Source: an uncultured Salinicoccus sp.
GTDB lineage: Bacteria; Bacillota; Bacilli; Staphylococcales; Salinicoccaceae
Reading direction: 5' to 3'
DNA length: 64,000 nt
NCBI GenBank assembly: GCA_947494965.1
Contig: CANLWV010000001.1
Span: 248,001 to 312,000, forward strand
Shown: positions 63,539 through 64,000 of the stretch, one piece after another
Layout: each line of letters starts with the position of its first letter
Position numbering within the stretch: the first letter of the stretch is position 1
The notes under the pieces: generated by a model
Told to the model about the DNA's origin: nothing
Database searches by the model: none
Seen by the model: the letters and a program-made list of their open reading frames with translations, nothing else
Position numbers and translations under genes: made by a program

Positions 63539-64000
63539 ATGGTAAACCATTCCGAGTTAATTCAGAATCTCGTGTCGAAGGACGCGGCACACATCCAACT
63601 CTCCACTTCCCAACTTGTTGAAAAATCTTTGGAGAGAGGAGAAGGGAAACTGACCAATACGGGTGCTTTGCGTGCAGAAACCGGAAAGTATACCGGCAGA
63701 AGTCCTAAGGACCGCTTCATCGTCGAAGATGACACTTCCAGGGACAAGGTTGATTGGGGAGAAGTCAACCAGCCAATTTCCGAAGAGGTCTTCAACAACC
63801 TTTTTGCGAAAGTCGTCGACTATCTCGATGACAAGGAAGAACTCTTTATCTTCAACGGGCACGCAGGCGCCGATGAGGCAACCAGCCTTGACCTTAGAGT
63901 AATAAATGAATACAGCTGGCACAATATGTTTGCCCGCACCATGTTCATCAGACCGGAAACGAAGGAAGAAGCTCTTAACATCAACCCTGACTTCACCATC
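63539..64000 (+). CDS. pckA: Phosphoenolpyruvate carboxykinase (ATP), N-terminal part
   Basis: Only the first 154 codons are in the window. The protein starts MVNHSELIQNLVSKDA. Characteristic PCK motifs are visible: RAETGKYTGRSPKDRFIVED (substrate-binding Arg) and the LFIFNGHAGAD region. The enzyme converts oxaloacetate to PEP in gluconeogenesis. GGGGG precedes the ATG. Divergent metK/pckA matches staphylococci. In relatives it is repressed by glucose through CcpA/CcpN; I saw no clear cre here. Confidence 0.95.
   Translation, partial: MVNHSELIQNLVSKDAAHIQLSTSQLVEKSLERGEGKLTNTGALRAETGKYTGRSPKDRFIVEDDTSRDKVDWGEVNQPISEEVFNNLFAKVVDYLDDKEELFIFNGHAGADEATSLDLRVINEYSWHNMFARTMFIRPETKEEALNINPDFTI

Overview
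The window is an ordinary chromosomal segment of a low-to-mid-GC Firmicute in the family Staphylococcaceae. The gene order (ezrA, rpsD, tyrS, a class A PBP, fhs, acsA facing acuABC, ccpA, DAHP synthase, ytxH/ytxG, murC, an FtsK-like gene, ytpR, ytpQ, an M42 peptidase, trmB, a ytmP-like gene, dat, pepV, rsuA, murJ, leuS, putA, metK facing pckA) matches the staphylococcal 'yt' backbone. Several interspersed genes are not typical of Staphylococcus aureus: a CYP152 peroxygenase, a paired crcB, LemA plus TPM, a C45 acyltransferase and a NERD protein. Together with acidic tails on several proteins and LEA-like repeats, these suggest a halotolerant relative such as Salinicoccus or Jeotgalicoccus. That placement is inference. 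No tRNA, rRNA, IS element, prophage or CRISPR array was seen.

Layout. Bases 1-3.9 kb hold ezrA (partial), a free methionine sulfoxide reductase, rpsD with a long leader, and a Ktr potassium-channel subunit. Bases 2.9-15.7 kb are an accessory stretch: GNAT acetyltransferases, hydrolases, a metallophosphoesterase, C45 and DUF421 genes, membrane proteins, an MFS pump, a lipoprotein, an M19 dipeptidase, a YjiH-type transporter with a CcpA (cre) site, and TPM/LemA. Bases 15.8-28.5 kb carry tyrS (T-box), a PBP, one-carbon and acetate metabolism (fhs, acsA, acuABC), ccpA and DAHP synthase. Bases 28.5-42.2 kb carry envelope, peptidase and RNA-modification genes on the minus strand. Bases 42.2-57 kb carry murJ, leuS (T-box), ogt, an ABC exporter, YtqAB, CYP152, a YtpA-like protein, a gamma carbonic anhydrase and proline dehydrogenase. 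Bases 57-64 kb carry an FAD protein, two fluoride-channel genes, an aldehyde dehydrogenase, a NERD protein, metK (SAM-I riboswitch) and the start of pckA.

How the genes work together. Carbon-overflow metabolism recurs: acsA with its acetylation control (AcuA, AcuC), CcpA, a cre-controlled transporter and pckA. Wall synthesis and division recur as ezrA, a PBP, murC, murJ and dat. Three classical RNA switches are readable: a Tyr T-box, a Leu T-box and SAM-I. Most transcription units end in strong hairpins, many of them serving both strands.

The most interesting signals are families whose expected active-site residues have been lost. An FtsK/SftA-position protein has a destroyed Walker A motif and no C-terminal gamma domain. 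A DAHP synthase has an eroded chorismate-mutase domain. A YtpA-like hydrolase has glycine in place of the nucleophilic serine. A stand-alone CYP152 fatty-acid peroxygenase is also present. I did not find a clearly new multi-gene system.
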